DNA of 64,000 nucleotides from the NCBI GenBank assembly GCA_030913685.1, contig CP133187.1, positions 1,079,501 through 1,143,500 of the forward strand, given 5' to 3'. Under the pieces are notes generated by a model that did not search any database, was not told the DNA's origin, and saw only the letters and a program-made list of their open reading frames with translations. A program made the position numbers and the translations under genes. This stretch comes from Oscillospiraceae bacterium MB24-C1 (GTDB lineage: Bacteria; Bacillota; Clostridia; Oscillospirales; Ruminococcaceae). Shown here piece by piece: positions 1-8,702 of this stretch (position 1 is the stretch's first letter; every line of letters begins with the position of its first letter).

Positions 1-3000
1 TCAACGTTCTTATAGCTTCTGGCACCGTCTAGCTGCACACGCCCCAGACCACTAGGCAAAGACGTCACGATGATATTGTTTTTTGTAAATTCTGTTTTAC
101 CGTCCAGAACACGCCATAGCGCTGCCCGATCCGAATCTCCTGTTACAAAGGCCATCTCCTGCTGTGTGTCATCCCAAAGGCGCATGAGCAAATGATTGGT
201 GGACCAATACGGCTGGGGCTGCAAACGGGTAATATCATATATCAAATTATTTTTGTCGTTAAGCGCAAGACCCTCACGGTTGACATTCATGGGAAAAAGG
301 CGATAAATATTATCCTCATTTATGCGGCTAGCCATATCGCTGGTGGCAAATTGCCCGGTGTTGGCATGCATAAGCGCATAAAAATCGGGCATTGCACCCA
401 GCTCCCTTTCGTAGACCTCCTTCATCAGCTCATAGTCAAGATTGATGCGATCTTTCAAATCCTGAACCCCCTCCTTGGGGATACCATATTCATCCCGAAT
501 ATAATCCATCAGATAATGGTCATATTTTCGGTTGATATAAGGGGATACCATAGAGAATTCAAGGGGACTCAGTTCGCCCAGGTAATTGTCATATCGATCA
601 AACACATTGATAAATGACAACCGATAACCGTTGGTTCCCAGCTCCCAGTAGGAACTTTCAACGAGCTTTTTCAAATCACCTGCGTTCAGAAATTTGGGGT
701 CATTCTCGTCAAAATTATCTGCGTAGGAAAAAACAGTGCCAATATTGTTGTGTTTTTCCATAATTTTTTGGGCAAAAATAGCGGTGTCCCGTCGCCCATC
801 CTCAAACATCAGTAGCAAGGATTTTTCGGGCAGCGCCTTTTTTCCGGCATAATAGTCCCGAACATCCTGCTGGGTGATGGTTACATAACCAGACTCTTTC
901 AGGGCTTTTAGCTGTTGCTCAAGCTGATTAGTGCTCAGCATCTTGTTCGTTCCGTTTCGGTCTATACCAAAATAAGAGACCGCGATAAAGCCATTATCAG
1001 GTACACCGGCCACGACGGCCTCGTAGGGTTGATAACGCGAAGTTGTCGTCAGCATCATCAGTACGAAATAGATGGCCAAAAGCAGGGCGCCCCCCTGCAC
1101 AACCACGCTAAATCTCTTGCGCCGTTCTCTTTTAGCAAAGAAGGTGTGCGATTTTTTCCCGTTCTTTCCCTCCGGTGCAGAATGCTCCCCCACGCCAGCC
1201 ATGACTGCGGCTTGCTTCCCCTTACGTTTACGTCGCGTTTTAGCAATATCCGCCGGTGTCTGCCGGGTACCCCAGTTAGACTTCCAAAAAGTAAACCACG
1301 CAACCGGCATTTGCCATAGCAAAACCGATTCGTAAAAAACACAGAATAGCATGCCAAAGACCCAGGTGGAACTTTTTTTCAAATATAACTGAACAATGCT
1401 CATAAGCAGCGCCATCATAAGCATGCCGATTAAAAAGGTCGTCGGAAAAATCCGATGCGCAATCGGTACATATAGCATGTTATAAACTACAACAACGGGT
1501 GCGGCTACGGGAACCAGCAGGCCTATGTAGAATAAGATTGCACCTAAAGGCTCTTTTCTCCACATAAAGCTTCCGGCTATGATCGATTCGCGGAGCCATG
1601 ACCGCTTCCAGCGCATTTGCTGAGCCAAAAAAACTTTATATCTGTTTGGCACAATTGTGGCGCATATGGCTGTGTCCTGATAGGCAGTGCGGTGCTTGCG
1701 CATAATAAAATTGGTCAGACTTCGGTCATCGCCAAAGGTTGCTTTTCTACCTAGGAATTTCTGGTTGAGCCAATCATCCAGATATTCGATAACCAGCTCT
1801 TTGCGATAGCACGACAGTGGGCCAGATAGACAGGTCACAATGTCAAAAACTGATTCGGCAGCTTTCATAATGCGAAATGCAATATAATAACGTACTGCCT
1901 GCATTTTTGTCAGCGCATTGGTAAAGGTGTTCGCCACATCCGTACGCCCCGATACACCGCCCATTTTAGGATCTTGAAAGGGCATAACAAGATTACGTAT
2001 CGCATATGGGTCAAGGAAGCTATCGGAATCCACGAACACCACCAGTTCGTGTTTAGCTGTCATAACGCCCTGCGCCAACGCATGCCTTTTTCCCAGATTT
2101 TGCGGCTGTACTATGTACCGGACGCGCTCTCTGGTTTTAAAGCGCGCCCCTTCTGAATGAAGCTTACCAATGATCTCCTTAATCTTTTCCACCGACTGGT
2201 CGTTGGAGCAGTCATCCACGACGATTACTTCCAACTTATCAATGGGATAGTCCTGATTAACACAACTGACAATTGTTTTTTGAATCCACTCCTCCTCGTT
2301 AAAGCAAGGAATGATAATCGTAACACCAGGCGAAAAATTCATGTTGACCGTTACCGGCCGATAAAAGCTGCCAAACAAATATCGGCTGAGCAAAAATGCT
2401 GCCGTAACAATGCTGTAAAAATAGAGCACTCGGTTGAATTTAAAATAGAGGACGCTCTCGGCGCGCATGAGAATAATAAACCCAATAATAAAAAACATAA
2501 ACAGGCTGGAAATTGCCAAGGCATGTTTGTCTTTGTGCTCTACTGCATAACGGCTCAGATCCTCTTCAAACTCTATGCCACAAAAGTAGACACCCTCATC
2601 ATCAGTGAAGGCTCTGACAACCTTTGCAGCAATTTCAACCCGCATCTCATAGCCCTCAGGCATCGACCCCGCCTTGATGCGGAATTTCAGCTTGATGACC
2701 TCAGCCTTACACAAAGCGTCAAGCTGTTCCTCTCCGGACAGTCGGAGCAACATCCCAGTTGACGAAATATCCACACCCTGTGCCGAAAACGATTCTTTGC
2801 GTCCATACGACAGCCGGCATTTGGCGCGTACCCGAATAGCTGCCTGGTAACGAACACCAGCCTTGCTCTTTAAAACATATTCTTCAAAGCTTGCACAGCC
2901 GTTGTTGTTGCTACCCCGCCGGTCGTTGTTGCTTCTTTCTCCGCTCTCGTCCGGCACGTTGGCTAGCAGCCGTCGGTCCTGTCTGGGGTCTAGCAGAGTA

Positions 3001-3053
3001 TCCGAAAACACCTTTTTATCTTGCTCTTTCTTCGACACAGTCGCTGTCGGCAT
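1..3053 (-). CDS. PilZ - family 2 glycosyltransferase - deacetylase-like fusion (partial, runs off left edge)
   Basis: An open frame of 1017 codons with no stop before base 1. I chose the ATG at 3053 because a G-rich Shine-Dalgarno lies 9 nt upstream; an in-frame ATG at 3062 abuts it. Domains in order: a PilZ-like domain at about residues 65-145, with the D-x-S-x-x-G half of the c-di-GMP motif (DISSTG at 95-100) but no canonical RxxxR; membrane segments near 170-220; a processive GT2 domain at about 238-485 (VDD near 279, DSD near 341, GDD near 442, QMRW near 479); more membrane segments at 500-570 and near 650; then an extracytoplasmic NodB/IcaB-like domain from about 675, with FEDG near 750 in place of TFDDG. 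It probably polymerises and exports a surface polysaccharide under c-di-GMP control. It is the last gene seen in a three-gene operon. The polymer itself is inferred, not shown. Confidence 0.85.
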   Translation of the reverse strand, partial: MPTATVSKKEQDKKVFSDTLLDPRQDRRLLANVPDESGERSNNDRRGSNNNGCASFEEYVLKSKAGVRYQAAIRVRAKCRLSYGRKESFSAQGVDISSTGMLLRLSGEEQLDALCKAEVIKLKFRIKAGSMPEGYEMRVEIAAKVVRAFTDDEGVYFCGIEFEEDLSRYAVEHKDKHALAISSLFMFFIIGFIILMRAESVLYFKFNRVLYFYSIVTAAFLLSRYLFGSFYRPVTVNMNFSPGVTIIIPCFNEEEWIQKTIVSCVNQDYPIDKLEVIVVDDCSNDQSVEKIKEIIGKLHSEGARFKTRERVRYIVQPQNLGKRHALAQGVMTAKHELVVFVDSDSFLDPYAIRNLVMPFQDPKMGGVSGRTDVANTFTNALTKMQAVRYYIAFRIMKAAESVFDIVTCLSGPLSCYRKELVIEYLDDWLNQKFLGRKATFGDDRSLTNFIMRKHRTAYQDTAICATIVPNRYKVFLAQQMRWKRSWLRESIIAGSFMWRKEPLGAILFYIGLLVPVAAPVVVVYNMLYVPIAHRIFPTTFLIGMLMMALLMSIVQLYLKKSSTWVFGMLFCVFYESVLLWQMPVAWFTFWKSNWGTRQTPADIAKTRRKRKGKQAAVMAGVGEHSAPEGKNGKKSHTFFAKRERRKRFSVVVQGGALLLAIYFVLMMLTTTSRYQPYEAVVAGVPDNGFIAVSYFGIDRNGTNKMLSTNQLEQQLKALKESGYVTITQQDVRDYYAGKKALPEKSLLLMFEDGRRDTAIFAQKIMEKHNNIGTVFSYADNFDENDPKFLNAGDLKKLVESSYWELGTNGYRLSFINVFDRYDNYLGELSPLEFSMVSPYINRKYDHYLMDYIRDEYGIPKEGVQDLKDRINLDYELMKEVYERELGAMPDFYALMHANTGQFATSDMASRINEDNIYRLFPMNVNREGLALNDKNNLIYDITRLQPQPYWSTNHLLMRLWDDTQQEMAFVTGDSDRAALWRVLDGKTEFTKNNIIVTSLPSGLGRVQLDGARSYKNV

Positions 3054-3095
3054 GCTGCACATCCCCCCCTCGTTATGTCTTTTTTACAAGTTGGT

Positions 3096-5603
3096 CTATT
3101 TTTGAAGATAGTCACTGAGTCTGGCAAAGGTAAATCTGCTCTCTGCGGACTGCGCCTCATTCCAAGTAAAGAACTGATCCAGCGCTTCCGGCGTATGGCG
3201 GGCTGTGTCAGACATATGCATGACTATAATGCTACCGCCCGAGATTTTTCTGAGTGCATCCTGTCCGGGAACTTCCATCCCCACAGTGAGTAGCTTAAAT
3301 AACGCCTCTGCACTACCCACCTGATAATCCGCTGTACTAAAATCGCCGCTGATGCTATAGGTATAACCGCTATCAAATATGGTCTCAAGACCTCTTTTGC
3401 TCACGGAGAGCGTAGGAGGCCTGAACAGCGTAGTAAGTACCGGTTTGCCCTTTTCATTGCGCAAATCGCCCACCACGCTCTGTAAAATCTGGTAAGCATT
3501 TATAACGTCCTGTTGAAGCGTCCTCGCCGCGTCAGCCGTGATGGACTTGATCTCTCCGTCCGCGGTGTAATCAGCGAGCGGCAGATGGCCATCAGTATGA
3601 CTGGCAATATCGTGGCCCTGCTCACCGATTTCACGCAGCAGGTTGGGGTTTGCATGAACATAGGCGGTGCGGACAAAGAAAGTGGCCTTGACACCATGCT
3701 TTTTCAACACATCTAAAAGCCGATTGATCGAGCGGTCGGTGCCCCAGTCGTCAAAAGTTAAAAAAATGGCATTGCCATCTTTTGTATTGATTTTTCCAGT
3801 CATATCCAGTGATTTAAGTTCTTTTTCAGCAAAGCCAGGCAGCTGTTTTATGGTCGACACATCGGGGTTTCCGATATATCTGGAACGTATGTATTGGTGC
3901 TGTGACAGCACGGATTTGTTTTTCAAGTGCCCTGCAAATATTCTGTTCTTCACTTCGGGCGCAACCTTGAAGTCCGGCACCGGATAGTGATAAGTTCCCG
4001 CTCCATTTGCAAGGTGCGAAACGCCCTTGAGCGCATACAAAGTACCGTTAGTGAAATTTGCCGTGTTCGGCAAGATGTTGCTATAAAGAAGCTGAAGTAC
4101 CTGCGCAGCCAGGCCACTAACCTGCTGATCATAATCCATCCTGAAATACAGAATCTGCCCCCGTTTGATTGTATAGTTCGCACTTTTGAATAACGTCTCA
4201 ATGAGAGTCTGAGCGCCGCCCCTGTTGCCGCTTGTATCCACGACACTGGAATAACCGACAAGGCGCAACCCCATGGCGGAAACTGCCTCGCGCACCTCGG
4301 TCGGCACGGCGTTATATACCTGACTTGCAAGCTGTATATTCACATTGAAGTGATGCTTCATCAAGCTTTGAACCAGATAAAGTTGTTCACATACTGCGGC
4401 ATAGTCCAGCCCATTTTTAGGTAGGATCGCAGCGCCAACCTCGTGACCAGCCGCTAGAATTTTTTCAATGGCGTCTGGCCGCTCATTGATATCGGTTTGT
4501 GAAACAAAAAACGTTCCCTGTGCCCCAAACCATGTCATCGTGGCTAAAACACTATCCAGCGTCTCTTGATTCTCGATGCCGTAAAAAGTTAGACCCGCTG
4601 CCCGCTCGGTCGTATAAACCATGTTCATCGTTCCTGCCAGACGCCCTTGGTTTTCCTGTCGGTACTGCTTATATTGCACCTGTCGCGCTTCCCGGTCAAG
4701 CCCAAAGGATTTAACGCGCTGCAAAGACGTGGGTGGAACAATTTTATATCCGGCCTCTCCAGCAGCTTTTAATACCCAGTCGATAACTTGTAGTAGTTGT
4801 TTCTCATTGTCGCTTTCCTTTTGGTTTCCATCATCAATGCCGGGCTGGCGTTCCCCGGGCATATAAGCATCCTTCGTACCATCTGTATATTCATCTTCGT
4901 CGAGCACCCCCGACAGCTTAATGGTCAAAATACTACCCTTTTCCAGTCTAGTTACATACCCCAAGGTGGCTTCATAATCTTTAAAGCTCTGATAGTTTAT
5001 ATATTTATTGCTTTGAACGGCATATTTAAAACCCGCAGCAGCCGCAGCCGACAAAACCTTGTCGTTGTAGACTGTTGACCGACATTTAAGCAAGTCTGGG
5101 TCTTCCCCTAAAATATTGCGAAAAATAACGCTTGCATGCGCAAAATCCGCCACAAGTTCCTGCGTGCTTTTTTTGTCCAAGTGCGTCAGGCCATACAACG
5201 TACCGCACCCAACCAAATGCCCCTTTTCCGCGATCTTCAGAACAATATCCTCGCTCTCTGCCGCCTCCATGCCGGTCATGAAAAAGGCGGCCTTTGCCTG
5301 ATATCGGTCTAAGCGCGCCAAAACCTGCGCCATAGCTTCTGAAGATGGAAACCCATCGAACGTCAAGGCGATCACCTTATCTACGGCCTCGACACCGGAG
5401 AGGAGTTGCGCTTTATCCGTCGGCTGCTCCGAAAGCCTGTTCAAAGATTGCTCAATGGCGTCAGAAGCGTCATATTTCACGCTTATGGAGGCGGTGGGAA
5501 TCGCTTTTTTATCCCCGTATCCGCAGCCCGAAAATCCGGATACCGCAATAGCCAGCCCCAGCAGCAACGCAAAACAGCGGGTCATGGTTTTTTGAATCTT
5601 CAA
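3096..5603 (-). CDS. lipoprotein with three tandem NodB-like polysaccharide deacetylase domains
   Basis: An 835-residue protein. The TTG at 5603 is preferred because the GGGGGG ribosome site sits 6-8 nt upstream; an ATG at 5624 is in frame but lies ahead of that site. The N-terminus has a signal peptide ending in a lipobox-like FSGC. Three NodB-like units follow. Unit 1 (about 80-235) has TFDGFP and lacks the H-x3-H metal pair. Unit 2 (about 330-475) has TFYG. Unit 3 (about 605-795) keeps TFDD, SHTDGH and FRPP, so only this unit looks catalytic. It would remove N- or O-acetyl groups from the polymer outside the cell. It lies 22 nt after the sugar dehydrogenase and 42 nt before the glycosyltransferase. 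Confidence 0.85.
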   Translation of the reverse strand: MKIQKTMTRCFALLLGLAIAVSGFSGCGYGDKKAIPTASISVKYDASDAIEQSLNRLSEQPTDKAQLLSGVEAVDKVIALTFDGFPSSEAMAQVLARLDRYQAKAAFFMTGMEAAESEDIVLKIAEKGHLVGCGTLYGLTHLDKKSTQELVADFAHASVIFRNILGEDPDLLKCRSTVYNDKVLSAAAAAGFKYAVQSNKYINYQSFKDYEATLGYVTRLEKGSILTIKLSGVLDEDEYTDGTKDAYMPGERQPGIDDGNQKESDNEKQLLQVIDWVLKAAGEAGYKIVPPTSLQRVKSFGLDREARQVQYKQYRQENQGRLAGTMNMVYTTERAAGLTFYGIENQETLDSVLATMTWFGAQGTFFVSQTDINERPDAIEKILAAGHEVGAAILPKNGLDYAAVCEQLYLVQSLMKHHFNVNIQLASQVYNAVPTEVREAVSAMGLRLVGYSSVVDTSGNRGGAQTLIETLFKSANYTIKRGQILYFRMDYDQQVSGLAAQVLQLLYSNILPNTANFTNGTLYALKGVSHLANGAGTYHYPVPDFKVAPEVKNRIFAGHLKNKSVLSQHQYIRSRYIGNPDVSTIKQLPGFAEKELKSLDMTGKINTKDGNAIFLTFDDWGTDRSINRLLDVLKKHGVKATFFVRTAYVHANPNLLREIGEQGHDIASHTDGHLPLADYTADGEIKSITADAARTLQQDVINAYQILQSVVGDLRNEKGKPVLTTLFRPPTLSVSKRGLETIFDSGYTYSISGDFSTADYQVGSAEALFKLLTVGMEVPGQDALRKISGGSIIVMHMSDTARHTPEALDQFFTWNEAQSAESRFTFARLSDYLQK

Positions 5604-5625
5604 GCCTATCCCCCCTTTTTGCATT

Positions 5626-6945
5626 TTAAAGGCTCCAATAAAGAAATTCCTCTTTTCTCAACTCTTCCTCTGAAAATATACTATTAAGATCAATAAGTAC
5701 TTTTGGTGTTTCCTCAATATCCCGGAACATGCCCGCTAACACCTCGGGTGAAAGGCTTTTAAAGGTTCGGTGCGCCACAGCAAATACCATACAATCTGCA
5801 TCGCGGATATTTTTAACATCCACAAGGTGTATTCCAAGACTGCAAAAAACCTCGTCTTTGTCCACAACGGGGTCCGAAACAAACACATTAACACCGTATT
5901 CTTGAAGCCGTATGATAATGTCAGGAATCATGGTATTGCGAAGATCGGGGCAGTTCTCTTTATAAGAGACTCCCATAATATATACTTTTGCGCCTTTAAC
6001 TAAATGACCAGCTTTAATCAACTGACGGATAATTACATCTGCGGTGAAAAAGCCCATCTTGCTGTTCGTCTTTCGGCTGATTTGAACCAGCTGTGACCGG
6101 CCGTGAACCTCCTGCGCCTTTTGTATCAAATAATAGGGATCCACGCTGATGCAGTGCCCCCCTACCAGCCCTGGGCGAAATCCAAGTGCATTCCATTTGG
6201 TGTTCATTGCACCAAGAACGTCAGCCGTACGAATGTTCATGCGATCCAACGTCACAGCCAGTTCATTCATGAAGGCGATATTGACATCTCGCTGGACATT
6301 TTCCGCAAGTTTGGCGGTTTCAGCAACCTTGATGCTGCTGACAATATGAATCCCTGCTTTAACGACTATTTCGTATACACTGGCCGCCAGAACCGCTGTG
6401 GTACGGTCCATACCAGAAACGATCTTGGGGATATTATCCAGACGGTGAACACAGTCACCAGGGTTGATCCGTTCCGGAGAATAGCCCACATAAAAATCGA
6501 CCCCACAGGAAAGCCCCGACGTCTCTTCCAAAATTGGAACACATATATCTTCGGTTGTGCCAGGGTATACCGTAGATTCAAACATCACTACAGTGCCTCT
6601 GCGCAGATTTCTGCCGACGACACGGCACGCGTCCTTTAGTGGAGAAAGGTCGGGTATATTGTTTTTATCAACTGGTGTAGGCACCGCAACAATTAAAAAG
6701 CCCGCTTGCTTTAAGCTTGTCTCATCATCGGTAAATTCGACCGTGGAGCACTCAAGTGCCTTTGACCCAACCTCGTTGGTTGGGTCTACGCCGCTGCGGT
6801 AACGTTGAATTTTTTCTTTGTTGATATCAAAGCCAATCACCAAAACTTTTTCTGCGAAAGCAACAGCCAGTGGCAACCCAACATATCCCAGACCTACAAC
6901 AGCAAGTTTTTCTTCTTTGTTCAGTAACTTCTCAGCTGTCAACAT
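5626..6945 (-). CDS. UDP-N-acetylhexosamine 6-dehydrogenase (WbpA/WbpO/TviB type)
   Basis: A 439-residue nucleotide-sugar dehydrogenase that oxidises C6 of a UDP-sugar with two NAD+. Visible motifs are GLGYVG (18-23) for NAD binding, SPERINPG (156-163), and the catalytic cysteine C265 in GGHCISVDPYY. The GGHC and SPERINPG signatures favour the UDP-GlcNAc/UDP-GalNAc dehydrogenase branch over UDP-glucose dehydrogenase, which usually carries a GGxCxPKD-type site. First gene of the polysaccharide operon, with a GGGAG ribosome site before the ATG. The product would be a UDP-HexNAc uronic acid used by the downstream synthase. Exact substrate is not provable from sequence. Confidence 0.88.
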   Translation of the reverse strand: MLTAEKLLNKEEKLAVVGLGYVGLPLAVAFAEKVLVIGFDINKEKIQRYRSGVDPTNEVGSKALECSTVEFTDDETSLKQAGFLIVAVPTPVDKNNIPDLSPLKDACRVVGRNLRRGTVVMFESTVYPGTTEDICVPILEETSGLSCGVDFYVGYSPERINPGDCVHRLDNIPKIVSGMDRTTAVLAASVYEIVVKAGIHIVSSIKVAETAKLAENVQRDVNIAFMNELAVTLDRMNIRTADVLGAMNTKWNALGFRPGLVGGHCISVDPYYLIQKAQEVHGRSQLVQISRKTNSKMGFFTADVIIRQLIKAGHLVKGAKVYIMGVSYKENCPDLRNTMIPDIIIRLQEYGVNVFVSDPVVDKDEVFCSLGIHLVDVKNIRDADCMVFAVAHRTFKSLSPEVLAGMFRDIEETPKVLIDLNSIFSEEELRKEEFLYWSL

Positions 6946-7050
6946 ACAACATCTCCCAGGTCACAATAATCCGTTATGTTTTGAAATTGAATTAAAATCA
7001 CAAGCCAAAAAAGCTTGTGTAAATCTTGCTGCAAAACCACAGATATTAAA

Positions 7051-7078
7051 GGGGCAGGGCTTGCGTAGCTCCCGCCCC
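7051..7078 (-). other. GC-rich hairpin in the exopolysaccharide operon leader
   Basis: In an otherwise AT-rich stretch (6946-7230), the minus strand has an 8-bp GC stem (GGGGCGGG against CCC-U-GCCCC, one bulged U) closing a loop that contains CUACGCAAG. A second, weaker stem (CACAAGC/GCUUGUG) follows at about 7001-7021. Together they lie in a leader of about 280 nt between promoter and start codon. I could not match it to a known riboswitch class. Confidence 0.5.
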
Positions 7079-7233
7079 ATATACGATAAACATAAAAATC
7101 GGCCGGTTCTTAGATTAATGAAAGATGCATCACGGACATTTCTCTAAATATACCATTTAAGGAAATATATTTAAAATAATATATTAATAACAAACAATTT
7201 AGTGACCATAAATCTTACTTTTTCATTTATTTT

Positions 7234-7262
7234 AGTATATATCGCTCTCTTCTTCCTGTCAA
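7234..7262 (-). promoter_or_regulatory. sigma-A-type promoter of the exopolysaccharide operon
   Basis: TTGACA (7262-7257), a 17-nt spacer and TATACT (7239-7234) on the minus strand. Transcription should start near 7227, leaving about 280 nt of untranslated leader before the dehydrogenase start at 6945. Placed just downstream of the DUF2680 terminator, so the operon is independently transcribed. Confidence 0.8.
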
Positions 7263-7340
7263 TTGAAAAAAAGGTATAATTTTCATTTAAAAACTTTAAT
7301 ATTAAAAATGGCAGCGACAATACACTTTTTATACCTAGAA

Positions 7341-7385
7341 AAATCACCAAGGCCGGTGCGAATTACGCACCGACCTTGGTGATTT
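7341..7385 (-). terminator. intrinsic terminator of the DUF2680 gene
   Basis: 20-nt arms (7341-7360 and 7366-7385, one mismatch) around an AATTA loop, followed on the minus strand by a short T run. It begins 12 nt after the stop codon. Confidence 0.85.
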
Positions 7386-7397
7386 AACATTTTATTA

Positions 7398-7847
7398 CTA
7401 ATTGTTCAGGTAAGAACCGTTGCACACACCGCGTCCCATGCCTCGGCCCTGTCCGGCACCTGCGCCGAAACCGCCGCCAAAGCCGCATCCCGCGCCGTTT
7501 CCTGTTCCGTCACAAGTGGCCTGATTTGCTTCAATCGATGCAATGATAGCATCGGCTTGCGCCTGTGTCATAGTTCCGGCTGCAACACGTGCGGCCAAAG
7601 CATCTTTTTTAATTTCCAGCACTTCAGACTTAAATTCCTCTAGAACACCCGCTTCGCTTGCAATTGTTCCGTACGTTTTTCCCTTGGTTGTTCTTTCGTC
7701 AATGACCGATTGCACCTCTCGATTGGTCAGTCCAGCAACAGCCTCGGCGGGTGTTTTGTACGTAGACGCCGCAAATGTTGTAATGGCCATGGCAGAGATC
7801 GCAAGGGCACAAGCGCCCACCGTAATAAGTTTCTTCATCGATTTCAT
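7398..7847 (-). CDS. small secreted DUF2680-family protein
   Basis: 149 residues. A signal peptide at about 1-27 ends in TTFAA. The middle (about 31-110) matches my recollection of DUF2680, including the phrases KTPAEAV, GKTYGTIA and AAGTMTQAQADAI. The tail (about 115-143) is Gly-rich with two Cys and GMGRG-type repeats. Strong AAAGGAGG ribosome site 8 nt before the ATG. Function unknown; probably an exported cell-surface or extracellular protein. It is transcribed away from the adjacent two-component pair, a layout often seen when the pair regulates its neighbour, but no operator is visible. Confidence 0.75.
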   Translation of the reverse strand: MKSMKKLITVGACALAISAMAITTFAASTYKTPAEAVAGLTNREVQSVIDERTTKGKTYGTIASEAGVLEEFKSEVLEIKKDALAARVAAGTMTQAQADAIIASIEANQATCDGTGNGAGCGFGGGFGAGAGQGRGMGRGVCNGSYLNN

Positions 7848-8015
7848 GTGAATACCTCCTTTTTTTCAGCGGTTTGTCGCTGTTGTGTCTAAATAATAAC
7901 CTTCATCTATGTCAAAACTGTGTTTTTTAGTTTCTCTTTTTATGTTAGAATAAAGAAAAATGACACAGAAAAAACAATCATAAACACTATGCTTATTTAC
8001 AAGGAGGTGGCGACT

Positions 8016-8702
8016 GTGATAGAAATACTCATTGCCGATGACAACCAACAAATTGTGTCAATACTGAGCGAATATGCAAAGAAGGAAGGCTTCGCCGTTA
8101 CCACGGCTTTTGATGGAGAAGAAGCATTGGAAAAGGCACTGCGCGCTTCCTTTGATATTATCTTGCTGGATGTTATGATGCCCAAAAAGGATGGTTTCGA
8201 TGTTTGCAGAGAAATTCGCAAAAAATCAAATGTACCCATCATCATGATCACGGCACGCGGTGAAGATTTTGAGCGCATTATGGGACTGGATATCGGCGCA
8301 GATGATTATATTGTAAAGCCTTTTTCGCCGGGCGAGGTCATGGCGCGGGTTCGCGCCATTTTGCGCAGGATTTCTCACACGGAGCAGTCCGGTGCACAAA
8401 TTATTAAATATGGCAACTTGTCAGTTAATCTTGATGAATACATCACCGAAGTCAGCGGGATAAAAATTTCGCTGACCAAAAAAGAAACAGAAATTTTGTG
8501 GATGCTAGCAACAAACAAAAACAAGGTTTTTTCCCGAGATAACCTGCTCAACAGTTTGTGGGGCTACGATTATTATGGCGATACACGCACAGTGGATTCC
8601 CATATCAAGCGGCTTCGTGCTAAGCTCGACGAAGTGCCCCATGACGCATGGGAAATTAAGACGATTTGGGGCGTGGGTTATAAATTTGAGGTGCTTTCAT
8701 GA
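8016..8702 (+). CDS. OmpR/PhoB-family response regulator
   Basis: 228 residues from the GTG at 8016, which has AAGGAGG 8 nt upstream; the frame is open further upstream but has no ribosome site there. Receiver domain at 1-115 with acidic pocket D8/D9, phospho-acceptor D52 (LLDVMMP) and the conserved KPF lysine. A winged-helix DNA-binding domain at about 130-226 has the typical ending TVDSHIKRLRAKL...IKTIWGVGYKF. Its stop overlaps the kinase start as ATGA, so the pair is translationally coupled. Target genes unknown; the divergent DUF2680 gene is the nearest candidate. Confidence 0.93.
   Translation: MIEILIADDNQQIVSILSEYAKKEGFAVTTAFDGEEALEKALRASFDIILLDVMMPKKDGFDVCREIRKKSNVPIIMITARGEDFERIMGLDIGADDYIVKPFSPGEVMARVRAILRRISHTEQSGAQIIKYGNLSVNLDEYITEVSGIKISLTKKETEILWMLATNKNKVFSRDNLLNSLWGYDYYGDTRTVDSHIKRLRAKLDEVPHDAWEIKTIWGVGYKFEVLS

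Noticed and set aside
2157-2762. 201-codon open frame on the plus strand inside the glycosyltransferase gene
   Set aside because: Exact antisense of a well-supported catalytic domain; no ribosome site or recognisable protein.
6103-6639. 178-codon plus-strand frame opposite the UDP-sugar dehydrogenase
   Set aside because: Shadow of the conserved dehydrogenase frame.
7051-7078. Possible c-di-GMP-I riboswitch because of ACGCAAG and the PilZ gene
   Set aside because: The remaining conserved elements and the second helix domain were not found.
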